Assembly: GCA_015143295.1 (NCBI GenBank)
Contig: CM026560.1
Span: forward strand, 2,916,501-2,980,500
DNA length: 64,000 nt
Direction: 5' to 3'
Source of the DNA: Tetracentron sinense
Taxonomy: Eukaryota; Streptophyta; Magnoliopsida; Trochodendrales; Trochodendraceae
Below are positions 1-10,496 of this stretch, in pieces (position 1 is the stretch's first letter; each line of letters starts with the position of its first letter). Made by a program: the position numbers and the translations under genes. The notes under the pieces were generated by a model. It saw only the letters and a list, made by a program, of their open reading frames with translations, was not told where the DNA came from and made no database searches.

Positions 1-1015
1 GTCCCCTTCACACACCAGACAAATATCCAACGTATCCCGTAGGTACCTCAACAACCACTTCATGACCTGCCAACGCTCTTTTCCTGGATTTGCCATAAAT
101 CTGCTAACCTCACTGACTGCCTGTGAGATGTCCAGGCGAGTGCACACCATCGCATACATCATGCTGTCAACTGCACTCGTATAAGGAACATGCGACATAT
201 ACTCACGTTCTTCATCATTCTTTAGAGACTGATTAGCTGAGAGTCTGAAGTGAGCAGCTAATGGAGTACTCACTGGCTTCGAGTTCTCCATCCTAAACCT
301 GGAAATCACCTTCTCAAGGTACTTCCTCTGTGACAAACACAATCGCCCTTTCTTCCTCTCTCTCTGAATCTCCATCCCAAGAATCTTCTTAACTCCACCT
401 AAGTCCTTCATCTCAAACTCTCTACAGAGTTGAACTTTTAATTTGTTGATCTCCTTCATGCTTTTAGCAGCAATCATCATGTCATCAACATATAAGAGTA
501 AGTAAATTAATGACCCTTCAGAAAGCTTCCTGTAGTAAACACAATGGTCATACACACTCCTGGTGTAGCTCTGTCCCAACATAAAAGTGTCAAATCTCTT
601 GTACCACTATCTTGGCGACTGTTTCAACCCGTACAAGGACTTCTTCAATTTACACACTCTGCTTTCCTTCCCAGCAACCTTGAACTCTTCAGGTTGACTC
701 ATGAAAACTTCCTCTTCCAAATCACCATGTAGAAATGCAGTCTTGACATCAAGCTGCTCCAGCTCTAGATCAAACTGTGCCACCATAGCTAATAGAACAC
801 GGATTGAGGTATGTTTTACAACTGGTGAAAATACCTCATTGTAGTCCACATCTTCCCTTTGTTAATAGCCCTTGGCTATCAACCGTGTCTTGTATCTTAC
901 ATCACTTGATCCCGGAGACCCTTCTTTTATAGCATAAACCCACTTGCACCCAATTGCACGCTTTCCTTTGGGCAACTCAACAAGTTCCCAAGTCTGGTTC
1001 TTATGAAGAGAGCTC
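1..1015 (-). pseudogene. copia reverse transcriptase and start of RNase H
   Basis: The frame at 849-607 reads D-Y-N-E-V-F-S-P-V-V-K then L-D-V-K-T-A-F-L-H-G-D-L, the copia RT N-terminal blocks; after a stop it goes on to L-L-L-Y-V-D-D-M near 480-500 (YVDD catalytic site) and then T-P-L and S-A-V-D-S-M-M-Y-A motifs to position 1. Several frame breaks; cut by the window edge. Confidence 0.85.
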
Positions 1016-1038
1016 ATCACCTCATCCATGGCCTTCTT

Positions 1039-1437
1039 CTATTCCTTGCAATGATCATCATTCACCGCCTCCTGGAATATATCCGGCTCATCTCCTTCGA
1101 TAGTAAGCGTATAGGCTACTAGATCTTCGAACTGATATCGAACCGGTGCCTTAAGTGCCCTTTTGGTTCTGCCACCTGCTAAGGACTGTTTCTGTTGTTG
1201 TTGTTGTTGTTCAGAATCTCCCTCACCTGGATCATTCTCGTCATCAACCTCCATTGATGGTTCTAGAGAGTCTCTCTCCACGTGAACTAAATCATCCATA
1301 CTCTCCTCCTGTACTGCCTTCTGTTTGCTAGAAGTTTGCGTAGCAGATTCATCAAAGGTAACATCCCTGTTAACTAAAAATTTATGCAATTCTGGACACC
1401 ATAATCTATATCCCTTAACCTCACTTGCATAACCCAA
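1039..1437 (-). pseudogene. copia integrase-RT linker
   Basis: Frame begins G-Y-A-S-E-V-K-G-Y-R-L-W, the conserved integrase C-terminal block, and R-D-V-T-F-D-E-S, then an acidic linker with a poly-Gln run (CAA/CAG microsatellite near 1195-1215) leading to the RT. Confidence 0.8.
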
Positions 1438-1542
1438 AAAAATCTCCTTCTTAGCTCTTAGATCAATCTTACCTTCCCTGACATAGAAGTAAGCAGGGCA
1501 TCCAAAAACACTAAGTGACTTGTAATCAGCTGATTCACCCGA

Positions 1543-2651
1543 TCATACCTCATGAGGAATCTTGCACTCTATCACTATAGACGATGATCTGTTCACAAGA
1601 AAATAAGTTGTGTTGACGGCCTCCGCCCAAAACTCTTTATCCAACCTGGTGTTGGATAACATACATCTTGCTCTCTCCAATAGGGTTCGATTCATCCTTT
1701 TTGCTACCCCATTCTGCTGTAGTGTTTCCCTTACTATAAAATGTCTGGCAATTCCTTCATCTTCACAAAAATTCAAGAATGATGTGTACTTGTACTCACC
1801 CTCATTATCAGTCCTCAATTGCTTAATCTTCTTTCCAGTCTGATTTTGAACCATTGCCTTCAATTTCTTAAATTTATCGAACACTTCATCCTTACTCTTC
1901 AAAGTATAAATCCATACCTTGCACGAGAAGTCATCGATAAAGGAAACAAAATACCTGGATCACCCTTTGAGGCTACTTGCGAGGGACCCCATATATCCGA
2001 ATGAATGTAATCCAGAGTGCCTTTTGTGAGCCGAATAGCTGTACTGAACTTTACTCTGCACTGCTTGTCAAATATACAATGCTCATAGAAATCCAGTTTC
2101 CCGGTCTTCACCCCACCAAACATGCCTCTCTTACTCAATTCAGTCAATCCATTTTCACTCATATGCCCCAATCGCATATGCCATAAATGTGTAGATACTG
2201 AATCACTATAACCTGAATTAAACAGTGCTGCACTACCTGTTACTATTCTCCCTGATAGAAAATATAGATTTCCTGACTTGTTACCCTTCATCACCACCAA
2301 TGCACCCCTGACTACCTTCATAACCCCATCTTCCATTACAACTTTGGAACCATTGGAGTCTAAAATTAGGTTCTTCTTCAAACCTAGAACATGTTTGACT
2401 TCTATCAAAACCCTTATAATTTCATCATGCATCTTGATTTTAATTGTCCCTATCCCCACTGTTTTACAGGCCATATTGTTACCCATCAAAATAGTACCAC
2501 CATTTATACTCGTATAGGTCGTAAACAAGTCCTTCGTAGGACACATGTGATAAGAATAACATGAATCCAAAATCCATTCATTTGAAATATCCCTACCCCG
2601 AGATGTTACTAACAAAACATTTACAACATCATCTGATTCATTTTCTGCCAC
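1543..2651 (-). pseudogene. copia protease, GAG-pre-integrase and integrase
   Basis: Frame 2651-1899 starts with the protease region W-I-L-D-S-C-Y-S-Y-H-M; the catalytic D-S-G triad reads D-S-C, which should abolish protease activity. The GAG-pre-integrase block H-L-W-H-M-R-L-G-H-M-S and a degenerate integrase zinc motif follow. Integrase continues in frame 1902-1543 with L-R-T-D-N-E-G-E-Y (catalytic Asp) and Q-Q-N-G-V-A-K-R-M-N-R-T (catalytic Glu position lost to K-R). The frames are offset. Confidence 0.85.
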
Positions 2652-2699
2652 AACTGTTGTGTTAAAAGTTGTATCCTTATTTCTATCATCCTTATTTTT

Positions 2700-3461
2700 C
2701 TATTTCGGACAGTTAGTCTTGAAGTGCCCCTTCTTGTGGCAAAAGTAACATACCGAGTCCTTTCGACTCCTCGATTTAGATCTACCCCTTCCCTTACTAA
2801 ATTTCTTATTTTTTGTTTTTCCCCTAACAAATATGTCATCTACCTGAGAATCGTTACCAGGAGTCTTCTTCCTAAATTCATTGGAAAGAAGCACTGTTGT
2901 AGCGTTATTGTAATCGATGGTATCCTTCCCGTATAACCAAGTAATAACTAAATGGTCATACGAATCGGGGAGAGAACACAAAAGTAAAATGGCTTTATCT
3001 TCTTCATCAATCTCTACATCTAGATTTAGTAGTTCAGAGATAATTCTACTAAAATCATTAAGATGATCATGCATTGACGTACATTTCTTCATCCGAAAAG
3101 TATATAATTGCTTCATCAGATATAAGCGGTTGGTGAGAGACTTCGTCATGTAGAGACTTTTAAGGTTTGACTAGATCAAAACAGCTGACTTCTCATACAT
3201 CACATTGTACATTATCTTCTTCCCTAAATACAACTGAATGGTACTACATGCTTGTAAATCGAAATCCTCTCAATCATCATCCGTCATGTCTTCCGGTTTA
3301 CCCTCCACGCCTTTCAAGGCTTTATGTAAACCCTGTTGGATTAAAACATCCTTCACCTGGACTTGCCAAAGCCCAAAATTATTCTTCCCGTCAAACTTCT
3401 CCACCTCGAACATCATATTCGAAATCTTTGAAAATTTTGGAGCCATCCATTTTCTCGACAA
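2700..3461 (-). pseudogene. copia gag with CCHC zinc knuckle
   Basis: Starts M-S-R-K-W-M-A-P-K-F at 3461, with the usual F-D-G-K-N-N-F-x-L-W opening of copia gag. After a break near 3200 the frame 3149-2700 carries the UBN2-like helical region and ends in the zinc knuckle C-Y-F-C-H-K-K-G-H-F-K-T-N-C-P-K (about 2700-2755), followed by a TAG stop in the reading frame. Gag packages the element RNA. Confidence 0.85.
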
Positions 3462-3462
3462 C

Positions 3463-3478
3463 CTGGCTTTGATACTAG
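3463..3478 (-). other. Primer-binding site (initiator Met-tRNA type)
   Basis: On the minus strand reads TAGTATCAAAGCCAGG, a two-mismatch version of the common plant TGGTATCAGAGCC site, two bases inside the LTR end. It fixes the LTR boundary and the element orientation. Confidence 0.75.
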
Positions 3479-3480
3479 TT

Positions 3481-3788
3481 TGTTGAGGAAATAACCCCTA
3501 AGGATCTAGTGAGAAAAAGAAATAGTAAACCAAAGGAAGGAAAAATAAACCACAAGAGGATGCAATCACACAAGACAAGATATATGTGGTTCGGTCTTAA
3601 TGCCTACGTCCACGAGCGATGGTGATCGGAGCTTTTCACTATAAGAATCAACATGGAGTACTTATAAGAGTTCTCTCACTTTCTAATGGCCTCCCCTTTA
3701 TAGATCTCAAGCTCTTTCAAGTATAAACAAAGCATACAAACCCTAGGTTATAAAATCACCTTTTTTACCCCCAAGCATAGACCTAACA
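3481..3788 (-). repeat. 5' LTR of the copia element
   Basis: 308 bp beginning TGTTGAGG and ending CCTAACA, the expected short inverted TG...CA ends. It abuts a primer-binding site and on the minus strand contains a TATA-box-like CTATAAAG (near 3697-3706). The partner LTR lies beyond the window, so LTR divergence and age cannot be read. Confidence 0.78.
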
Positions 3789-3830
3789 GAGTAAAAGGAG
3801 TTCACGAAATTGTCAAAACGGTGCTGCGGT

Positions 3831-3903
3831 GATCGATCGCCCATACTTAAAAACCAATATGCCATTTGGGCGATTGATCGCCCATGGTGGAATCGATCGC
3901 CCA
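3831..3903. repeat. Cluster of three GGGCGATCGATCGCCC-type palindromic words
   Basis: GATCGATCGCCC at 3831, TGGGCGATTGATCGCCCA at 3867-3884 and AATCGATCGCCCA at 3891 lie within 75 bp, between the copia LTR and the gypsy Pol fragment. The same perfect palindrome core occurs at 62623-62636 inside a solo LTR. Function unknown. Confidence 0.7.
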
Positions 3904-3935
3904 CTCAAATCCAAGTCATTTCAATACAACTGGTC

Positions 3936-4077
3936 CAGATTCTAGATCGTATAGATCAAGTCTTGAGTACCAAAACCATTCTATTGGTCCTCTTAAAATG
4001 CCAACATCATTCGGTGGAAGAGGTTACATGGGAGCGCGAGGCCGAAGTGAGGGAAAAGTACCCTAATTTGTTTTTGT
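3936..4077 (+). pseudogene. Ty3/gypsy Pol C-terminus fragment
   Basis: Encodes I-L-D-R-I-D-Q-V-L-S-T-K-T-I, then H-H-S-V-E-E-V-T-W-E-R-E and R-E-K-Y-P-N-L-F, the hallmark end of Del/Tekay-type gypsy polyproteins (integrase C-terminus or chromodomain region). The rest of Pol upstream is missing; the fragment is cut off about 150 bp from the copia LTR. Confidence 0.85.
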
Positions 4078-4530
4078 AATTTCCTTTCATGTTTTGTATT
4101 GTCTAATTTCGGAGACGAAATTTTTGAAAGAGGGGAGGATGTAGACTTGTAAGGGGGGGGGGGGGGAGGATGTTTTGTATTGTCCAACATCGTTAGAAGG
4201 AGAATACGAATTGGCCCAACGTTCCTTTGCGAACGATAACAGAAATAGTTTCAAAGTCGGTGCACTTGTATGTCATTTAATGATAAGTAGGTTCTGATTT
4301 GGAATTACCCCCCAAAAATAAATTGCCCAACCTAAGAGATAGTAGACAATGGTTTAAAGTGCAAATGCATTTTGATGAAATACCATAAAAATATTTTGGA
4401 AAATGATAAACTGATCGCAAGTTAGTTTGCTAACCATCACCTCAATCGGAATGTCACACATTGTTAAGTGAAAATCGGTTACCTATGTAATTGGTTATTT
4501 CTAAGTATTATTTTCTTTTTAACTCATGAC
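4078..4530 (+). mobile_element. gypsy 3' end: polypurine tract and start of 3' LTR
   Basis: After the Pol stop come a G-A-C-G-A-A-A rich 3' UTR and the polypurine tract AAAGAGGGGAGGAT (4127-4140), as in Tekay elements. GGGGAGGATGT then occurs again after a 14-G run (4153-4166), giving two possible LTR starts, 4140 (TGTAGACTTG) or 4171 (TGTTTTGTATTGTCCAACAT). The LTR right end is not clear; 4530 is a guess. Confidence 0.6.
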
Positions 4531-5230
4531 ATTACTGTGAGTACGAGATTTTACCGTCTTTCCTTTAGGCCTGGTCCTGTGGAGGAACGACGCTAAAACG
4601 TCCTTTTGGTCTCACTGGTTGATTAAGAGTCGCCACCTATTTTATTCCGGGGGAAATAGGACCTAGGTGGATGGGTAGGGACCTATTGTCTCGGTCAGAG
4701 TTTATGTTAGTGATTCATTTAAGCCCCAGGGAAGGTGTTAGGCACCCAGGACCCCTGTTTAAGACAATTACCTACTCCCTAGGTATAAGCCAAACAAAGT
4801 AAAATTCAAAAATATGCCTAAGTCATTTAGGGTGTGCTAATCCAAGAAGGAGAAAATTCTAATCTAGGGTCGAACCTGAGTTAAGTTGCCTACATACCCG
4901 AAGGGGCGGGATCAGACCGGGTGTAGTTCGGGTGGTATCTTAAACCCGTACCAGGGTTGTGAGGTGTGTGCGTGCACTAGAGTGGCTTAGGGATTAGCTC
5001 AGGGACTAGGGTTTGTTAGTCGAGGAGGCTAAGGATTGCATCACAATAGCTAGGGTTGCACCGGAGTGACTAGGGCTGCACCAGAGCGACTAAAAGGAGT
5101 TAACTATGGTTAAGATTGTTAATGATGGTTTAGGGGGTGGGGTGCACTGGAATGACTTTAAGTAGGATTTATTGTTTTTGGATTTTTTTTTTGAGCTTTT
5201 GAATAATAGTTTAGGCTCGTTGCGGAACAA
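4531..5230. repeat. Unclassified repeat without coding capacity
   Basis: Contains GAGTCGCCACCTATTTT (near 4629) and AAGGTGTTAGGCACCC (near 4731), a motif pair I recall from repetitive plant DNA, probably LTR-derived, but cannot assign. A short tandem unit (AGCTAGGGTTGCACC-like, twice) lies near 5045-5090. Confidence 0.4.
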
Positions 5231-6070
5231 TGCTCAGTTTAACCTAGGGGTTAGTTAAGAAAACCCTACTTCAAATGACTCAAGATCTAACCTAAAGACT
5301 AAGTTAAAACTACCAAAAACAAAGTTAATATGAGCTAAAACCTAACCTAGGAACTAATTGAAACTAGTATCAGATTTCTAATACGGTTAAGATCTAACTT
5401 ATGACTAACTAGAAGACTAACCTACGACTAACTCCTAGATTAACTTAAGGACTATCCTAGACTAACTAAGGATTAACCTAAGACTAACTCAGGACTACCC
5501 TAGACTAACTTAAGGACTGCCCTAAAACTAACTTAATAGCTAACCTATCTACTGGACTTAACACTAACCTATTTAGCTTTTTGGACTAACATAATTGCAG
5601 ATTTTATACTGACCTACTTGCAATGCATACTAAAATCCGATCCTAGATTTAACCTTAGGACAAACACTAACTAGAAGAGATTTTGTCTAAGTTAAAGCTA
5701 ATCTAAAAAACTAACCAAAGGGCAGATTTATTCTAACCTAAGGATCAAACTTAAACTAAGTTTAGACTACCCGAACCAAATTAGGACTAAGTTTACAAGG
5801 CAACCTATGAAAAACAGATTTTAAAGGTTAAAAGAAGAGTTTAAAACTAAACTAAATCTGAACCTATTTAAGTTAAAACTAACCTAAGGATTAGAACTAG
5901 TGTCAAGATTTTATGTAACTAAATAAGCTATCCCTAAAACTAAACAAACAAATTCATAAATAGACTAACTCAATAGATTAAAGCTAATAAAGAAAATAAA
6001 ATTAATCTAATCCAAAGAGAGCAGATTTAATCTAACATTATCAATCTAATTTAAACTAATCTATATTTCT
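5231..6070. repeat. Low-complexity CTAACCTA/GGACTAA-rich tract
   Basis: About 840 bp built from irregular repeats of words like CTAACCTAAGGACTAA, almost all in one orientation, with no open frame. It may be a decayed minisatellite or a biased LTR/UTR tract. Confidence 0.6.
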
Positions 6071-6407
6071 AGAAACAAAAAATAAATAAATACAGACATG
6101 CTATTGGTTGATAGTACAAAATCGTTTCCTACTGTGAGGAGGTCGGTGGCTCCTATGCGAGGATAACGATGGGACCGGTGCTGCTGTGAAGAGCATATGC
6201 AAATGTGGGGAATTTCCGTTGTGTGGGTTCTCTGCTGGCCGAGCCAAATAAGAGCCTTGAGAGCACTATTGATGGAGCTTGTTGCGTCGAGCTTGAGAGC
6301 TGGGGCTGCTTGTTGCGGCTAGTGTAAAAGGGGGACTGTTATAGGTGAAAAATTGGACTGAACAAAGGGTTGTTCAATTGTAAAGAGAGGCTGGGTATGA
6401 GGGGATG

Positions 6408-6965
6408 CAGGGGCGGAGCCAGGAATTTTTCATTGTGGGGCCAAAATACATGTATAAAAAAATAATGGATTTGAGAGTATGGAACTTGAGGGTTCGGGGC
6501 ATAGCCCCTGAGAAAAAAAAATTTTGGAGTATTTTTTTAATTTTGAGAATATTTTTTTCTCGGTAATGCCCTTGAGGTCGTCACATGTCCCTATTAATAC
6601 CCCTGAATGTGGTTAAAATTCAGCCACCTATGCTTGGTTTTTTTTTTTTTAATATCAAATTTCTTTACCCTAGTTAAAATTCACTAACTCCTAAGGTTAA
6701 AAACAATTTAATATTTTTTTCTAAAAATTAAGGATATATAGGTGAACCCTAAGAGTGGGTGAATTTTAATCATGGTTAAGGGGGTGTCAATAGGAACATG
6801 TGCTAACCTCAAGGGCATAACCGGACTCCATTGGGGGGAGGAGGGCAACTATACTAAAAAAAATTAAAACATTTTGAGGGGCCCACTATTTCATACTACC
6901 CTATAAGGGAATTGCAAAAAATTGGGGGGGGGGGGGGGGGGGGCTGGGCCCTGGCTCCACCCCTG
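6408..6965. mobile_element. hAT-type MITE (CAGGGGCGGAGCCAGG ends)
   Basis: 558 bp with terminal inverted repeats CAGGGGCGGAGCCAGG and CCTGGCTCCACCCCTG, flanked by an 8-bp TSD with one mismatch (AGGGGATG / AGGGCATG). Ends of this type are common in plant hAT-derived MITEs. Contains a 20-G run at 6924-6943 and a second, palindromic MITE. Confidence 0.8.
6566..6818. mobile_element. Palindromic MITE inside the 6408-6965 MITE
   Basis: ATGCCCTTGAGGT at 6566 is matched by ACCTCAAGGGCAT ending at 6818, and the inverted homology runs inward for more than 60 bp, making a fold-back element. The TSD is not resolved. A related unit occurs as a triplet at 56538-57008. Confidence 0.65.
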
Positions 6966-7675
6966 AGGGCATGGGAGTTGTAATGGAGTTTTAAGGCTGC
7001 TCATGAAGATGGGAAGTCACTTCTAGCATGAAGGAAGATGGTGGAGGTGATAGCTATTGTGCACATATGGTGAGCCAAATGGATTTCTTCCTCCTCTTTT
7101 CCCTTTAATGTGTAGATGGTAAGAATGAAAGAAAAATGGGAAAGAGGTGATAGAGGAGTCCTTGAAACGTAAGAAAAATGAAAAATGGAAGAGTAGAGAG
7201 AGAGAGAGAGAGAGAGAGCTTAAGCTATACTTCGGTAATGGTCTTATTTGGATGGGGAACTTCCATTTTTATGGAAAGGAGGGAGAGTGAGACAAAATAA
7301 GGAGGTCACTACATTATTGGTTGGTGATGGTAGCTAGGTAGGTAGGGTCAAGGTCAAGGACAAGGACATTGTTTGAATTCTTGAAAAGAGAAATCTTAAA
7401 AGAGAAATCTCTTTCTTTCATTAAAAAAAGGCATTTTTAGGGCATGAACATCATAAGGGGGAAGATAGGATACCATCCCTTGGTCAAATGTGTGGTCAAG
7501 GGTTATGTTAGGGTAGACTAGGGAGGCAATGGGCTTGGGCTTTAGCGTGTGAGGGATAGACTTGGGCTTTGGTTTAGAGTTTAGTAAATGGGTTTGGGTT
7601 TCATTATTTAAGAGAGAACAAAAGCTTAGGCTTAGGTCTTCTAGTTTAAGTTATGGACACCTTTGGGGAAGATAG
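6966..7675. other. Non-coding stretch with a GA microsatellite
   Basis: No gene seen. An (AG)n run lies at about 7195-7219; the rest is purine-rich repeat-like DNA, probably TE-derived. Confidence 0.4.
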
Positions 7676-7736
7676 GATACAAGTTTCGCCTATCAATGTA
7701 CTCAACATTCTCGGGCCAGAATTAGGTTTTCAACTC
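7676..7736. repeat. Direct repeat, copy 1
   Basis: GATACAAGTTTCGCCTATCA and what follows to CAACTC, repeated with few changes at 10433-10496. Read on the minus strand it encodes E-C-E-Y-I-D-R-R-N-L-Y, like the E-N-V-E-Y-I-A-R-R block of gypsy gag. Confidence 0.75.
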
Positions 7737-7767
7737 CCTGACATATGGTGGAGACAGTATCACTCAT

Positions 7768-8513
7768 CTACTCACCGTGCTGCAAGGTATCTACTGCTTT
7801 TCTTTCAATCAGTGAAATAATAGAATTGGCTCTGTTCTTCATTACATCTCCAGCAACTCCAATATCCTCTATGTGAGTATCCATTAACTCAGCTCTTGTT
7901 CTTAACTCAGTCTGAATCCCAACAATCCTAGTCTCGAGAGAGAACAGTCTATCTCTAGTCTCTGACTGAAAGCTCTGCACACTCTCCCGAATCTCAGTCT
8001 GGAAGCTCAACATGCTGTCACTAATCATAGACTAAAATCTGAGCATGCTCTCCATACTAGTCCTAATAGAGGTTATCTGGCCCATCAGGAGGCTCATCTG
8101 ATCTGCAGATATCTCTGGTCTCCTCGGGGACTCATAGAAAGGTCTTGCATCCTCAAAGTGAGGTGAGGTCTCTCTCTGATGAGATAACTCTGGGATCTCT
8201 GTCTCAATCTCAGGCAGCTCACTCTCAATCTCTATTTTCGGTGCTGCTGCTGTTGAAGATTAGGGAATCTCAGAGAATTCTGGAACAGAAGCTAGAGTAC
8301 GAGTAGTAGAATCCGGAATAGGGGCTAGAGTAGGATCAACAGAAGGAGTAGGAACAGAAGTAGTAGTTGGAGAAGAGGTAGGAGTAAAAGAAAGCTGACT
8401 AGCAGGAGCACATGTGGAAGACTGTATGATAGAAGGCTTAGGCACCCAGATCTTCATGGTTTTATTCCAAAGGTAGCCTATCCTCATCAAGGTGGAAGGT
8501 CTATAGAAGTCAT
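7768..8513 (-). pseudogene. Retroelement gag-like ORF, part 2
   Basis: Frame 8490-8260 continues without stop from 8513 (N-N-D-F-Y-R-P-S-T-L) into a Pro/Ser/Thr-rich linker; frame 8028-7768 is a helical, coiled-coil-like segment. The reading resumes the frame that stops at 10236 on the other side of the solo LTR, so both are halves of one gene split by the insertion. Confidence 0.55.
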
Positions 8514-10230
8514 TGTTAGCCGAGAGGTTACAACCATATAACCCTCAATTAGTTTTAATGATAACATAAATAATGATATGACTATTGTAATACTAATGTC
8601 TACCATGAGCATCAATGTCTACAGTATTCTAGAGATAAATGATTGACTTAAAGCAAGAATCAAGAACCTTCGATGCAAAAGATTAAGTCAAAGCATGATG
8701 ACAATTCCAAATCAAAGCTTCAAGAAGATATTCATCCATACGCAAAAAAGATTTTGGAAGCAAATGATCAACTCCATCAAGGTCTAAGTTTAGGTAGTCA
8801 GTGGTCTGTCTAGGATTTCTTGTAAAAAAATCCTTAAGTAGCGGTTTGGTGAAAAGCTCAAAATTCCTTAAATTGATCACAGGTCCCTTGAACAAATACA
8901 AAAATATAATTAAGGACCTTAGAACATGATCATCTTTCTCGTAAAGGTTAAGTATAAAACCTTGGAATCTAATCCTATCTTAAAGGTTTGAAAAATGGAT
9001 TTTACAAATAAAATAGTCTATCCAGTCGATCAGATAACCCATCCAGCCAATCAGAAGACCCTTGTGATCGACTGGATAGAACAAATTTTTCCAAAATTTG
9101 TCTGCATGTACTGATTAAGTTGAAACTCTTTATAAAACCATTTTAGATTATTCGAAAGATCATTATAAGATGTTAATCATGTTTAATTAATATGTTAAAA
9201 GTCTTTGGAACTTGTGCAAATAATTAATGTCTAAGAAAACCAAAATCAGAATGTTTTTTAGTCTATCTAGCTGATCTGGTGGACCATCTAGCCGATCAGG
9301 TGGTCCATCCAGTCGATCAGAAAACCCTTGTGATCAACTGGATAGAACAAAATGCACTAAGTTTGGTTTTTGCCATCCAGCCGATCAGAAAACTGATCCA
9401 GGCGATTTGATGACCATCCAGCCGATCAGAGGACCCTTTTAATCGAATGGATAGCTCAGAAAAATCTGAGACCCATCTTTAATGCTCAACGGCTATAGTT
9501 GTAACGGGGTGATTTTTCATTAAATGCTCATCAACGGTAATAAATATCAGAACATTATAAATAAAGATGATCTTTGAAAGATCCAAGAACTACACATACA
9601 TTTATACTATTCTATTGATCAAGCATTCACTTGAGCTAACAATCCCAATCCTGAGAAAACGATATTTTGTTTTTTCTCTTTGAGCTAAATCGAAATCATT
9701 TCTTGAGAGATTTCTTAGAGCTTGCAATTTCATTCAAATCTAACTCGTAAGGAGTTTATTATTTCGGATTGTTAATCCAAAACCTTCATTTTTATTCATT
9801 TAAGAACCTGCGTGTTCTTGCAAGTGAAGCTGCTGCTTCGGTTTTGTCAGAGAGGGTTTGGCTCTGACTGTGTAAGGTTCCATCCTGACCCGAAGAGCGA
9901 TTGTATGGTTGCATCTCGACCAGAAGAGAGATGTTAAAGGTTTAAGCTTCACCTGTGAAAGAGCTACTACGATCGTGGATTGTAGTGGAACCTCTTGCGG
10001 TTTGCAGAGACGGGGAGTAGGCTGGAGATTGCCGAACCTCGATAACAAATTGATTTTGCACTTCCTTTTTCTCTCCTCTATTTTTTAGAATATCTTGTTC
10101 TTAGATTTCTATATCATCTGTTAGTTGCATTTCCCTTTGATTTTTAAATTCCGCATTATAAGGGATAACTAGTTTTAAAACTGCCATCGACCCTATTCAC
10201 CCCCCCTCTAGGGTCCTTATCTGGGCAACA
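8514..10230 (+). mobile_element. Solo LTR, probably Sirevirus-type copia
   Basis: 1717 bp from TGTTAGCC to GGGCAACA, flanked by a perfect 5-bp TSD GTCAT (8509-8513 and 10231-10235). The start (AATTAGTTTTAATGATAACA at about 8547) and the end (CTATTCACCCCCCCTCTAGG at about 10191) are what I recall of Sirevirus/Maximus LTRs. A TATA box (TATAAATAA) lies at 9556-9564 and a cluster of palindromic words at about 9015-9455, just upstream of it. A solo LTR forms by recombination between the two LTRs. Confidence 0.85.
9015..9455. repeat. Array of about ten CCATCCAGCCGATCAG-type words in both orientations
   Basis: Variants of CCATCCAGYCGATCAG (for example near 9016, 9046, 9312, 9375 and 9417) alternate with inverted copies such as TGATCGACTGGATAGA (near 9064 and, degenerate, 9333). 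The array ends about 100 bp before the TATA box. Clusters of palindromic repeats upstream of the TATA box are a reported trait of Sirevirus LTRs. Confidence 0.8.
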
Positions 10231-10235
10231 GTCAT

Positions 10236-10432
10236 AGTCTGTGGAGACTACCTTGCCAGGAATGGAGGCTAGAGGCAACTCTAGATATGTGAAGAGGTGG
10301 GTGAGAGCTTGGCCATAAGGAAGGCAGGCATTCTTCTTGTTCACACAATTACCCATAGTCTGAATGATAAGGTATGAAAGATCAATATGCTGAATGGTGA
10401 GGATACACCACATGAGAAACACATTAAAGTAA
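10236..10432 (-). pseudogene. Retroelement gag-like ORF, part 1
   Basis: Minus-strand frame W-C-I-L-T-I-Q-H-I-D-L, then Y-L-I-I-Q-T-M-G-N-C and L-P-Y-G-Q-A-L-T, resembling the plant retrotransposon ORF family sometimes named putative plant transposon protein. It is cut at 10236 by the solo LTR. Confidence 0.6.
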
Positions 10433-10496
10433 GATACAAGTTTCGCCTATCAATGTACTCAACATTCTCGGGCAAGAATTAATTAGGTTTTCAACT
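10433..10496. repeat. Direct repeat, copy 2
   Basis: Second copy of the 7676-7736 sequence with a 4-bp insertion. It lies in the gypsy gag relic that continues to 11050. Confidence 0.75.

Larger units (their letters stand above)
1..3788 (-). mobile_element. Ty1/copia LTR retrotransposon, 5' part, degenerate
   Basis: Minus-strand copia element whose 3' end runs off the left edge. Order along its own strand: 5' LTR (3481-3788), Met-tRNA-type primer site, gag with zinc knuckle, protease, integrase, RT and the start of RNase H. Reading frames are broken by stops and shifts, so it is a dead copy. The order protease-integrase-RT is what places it in copia rather than gypsy. The Pol resembles the TNT1/Tork-like group by eye. 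Confidence 0.92.
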
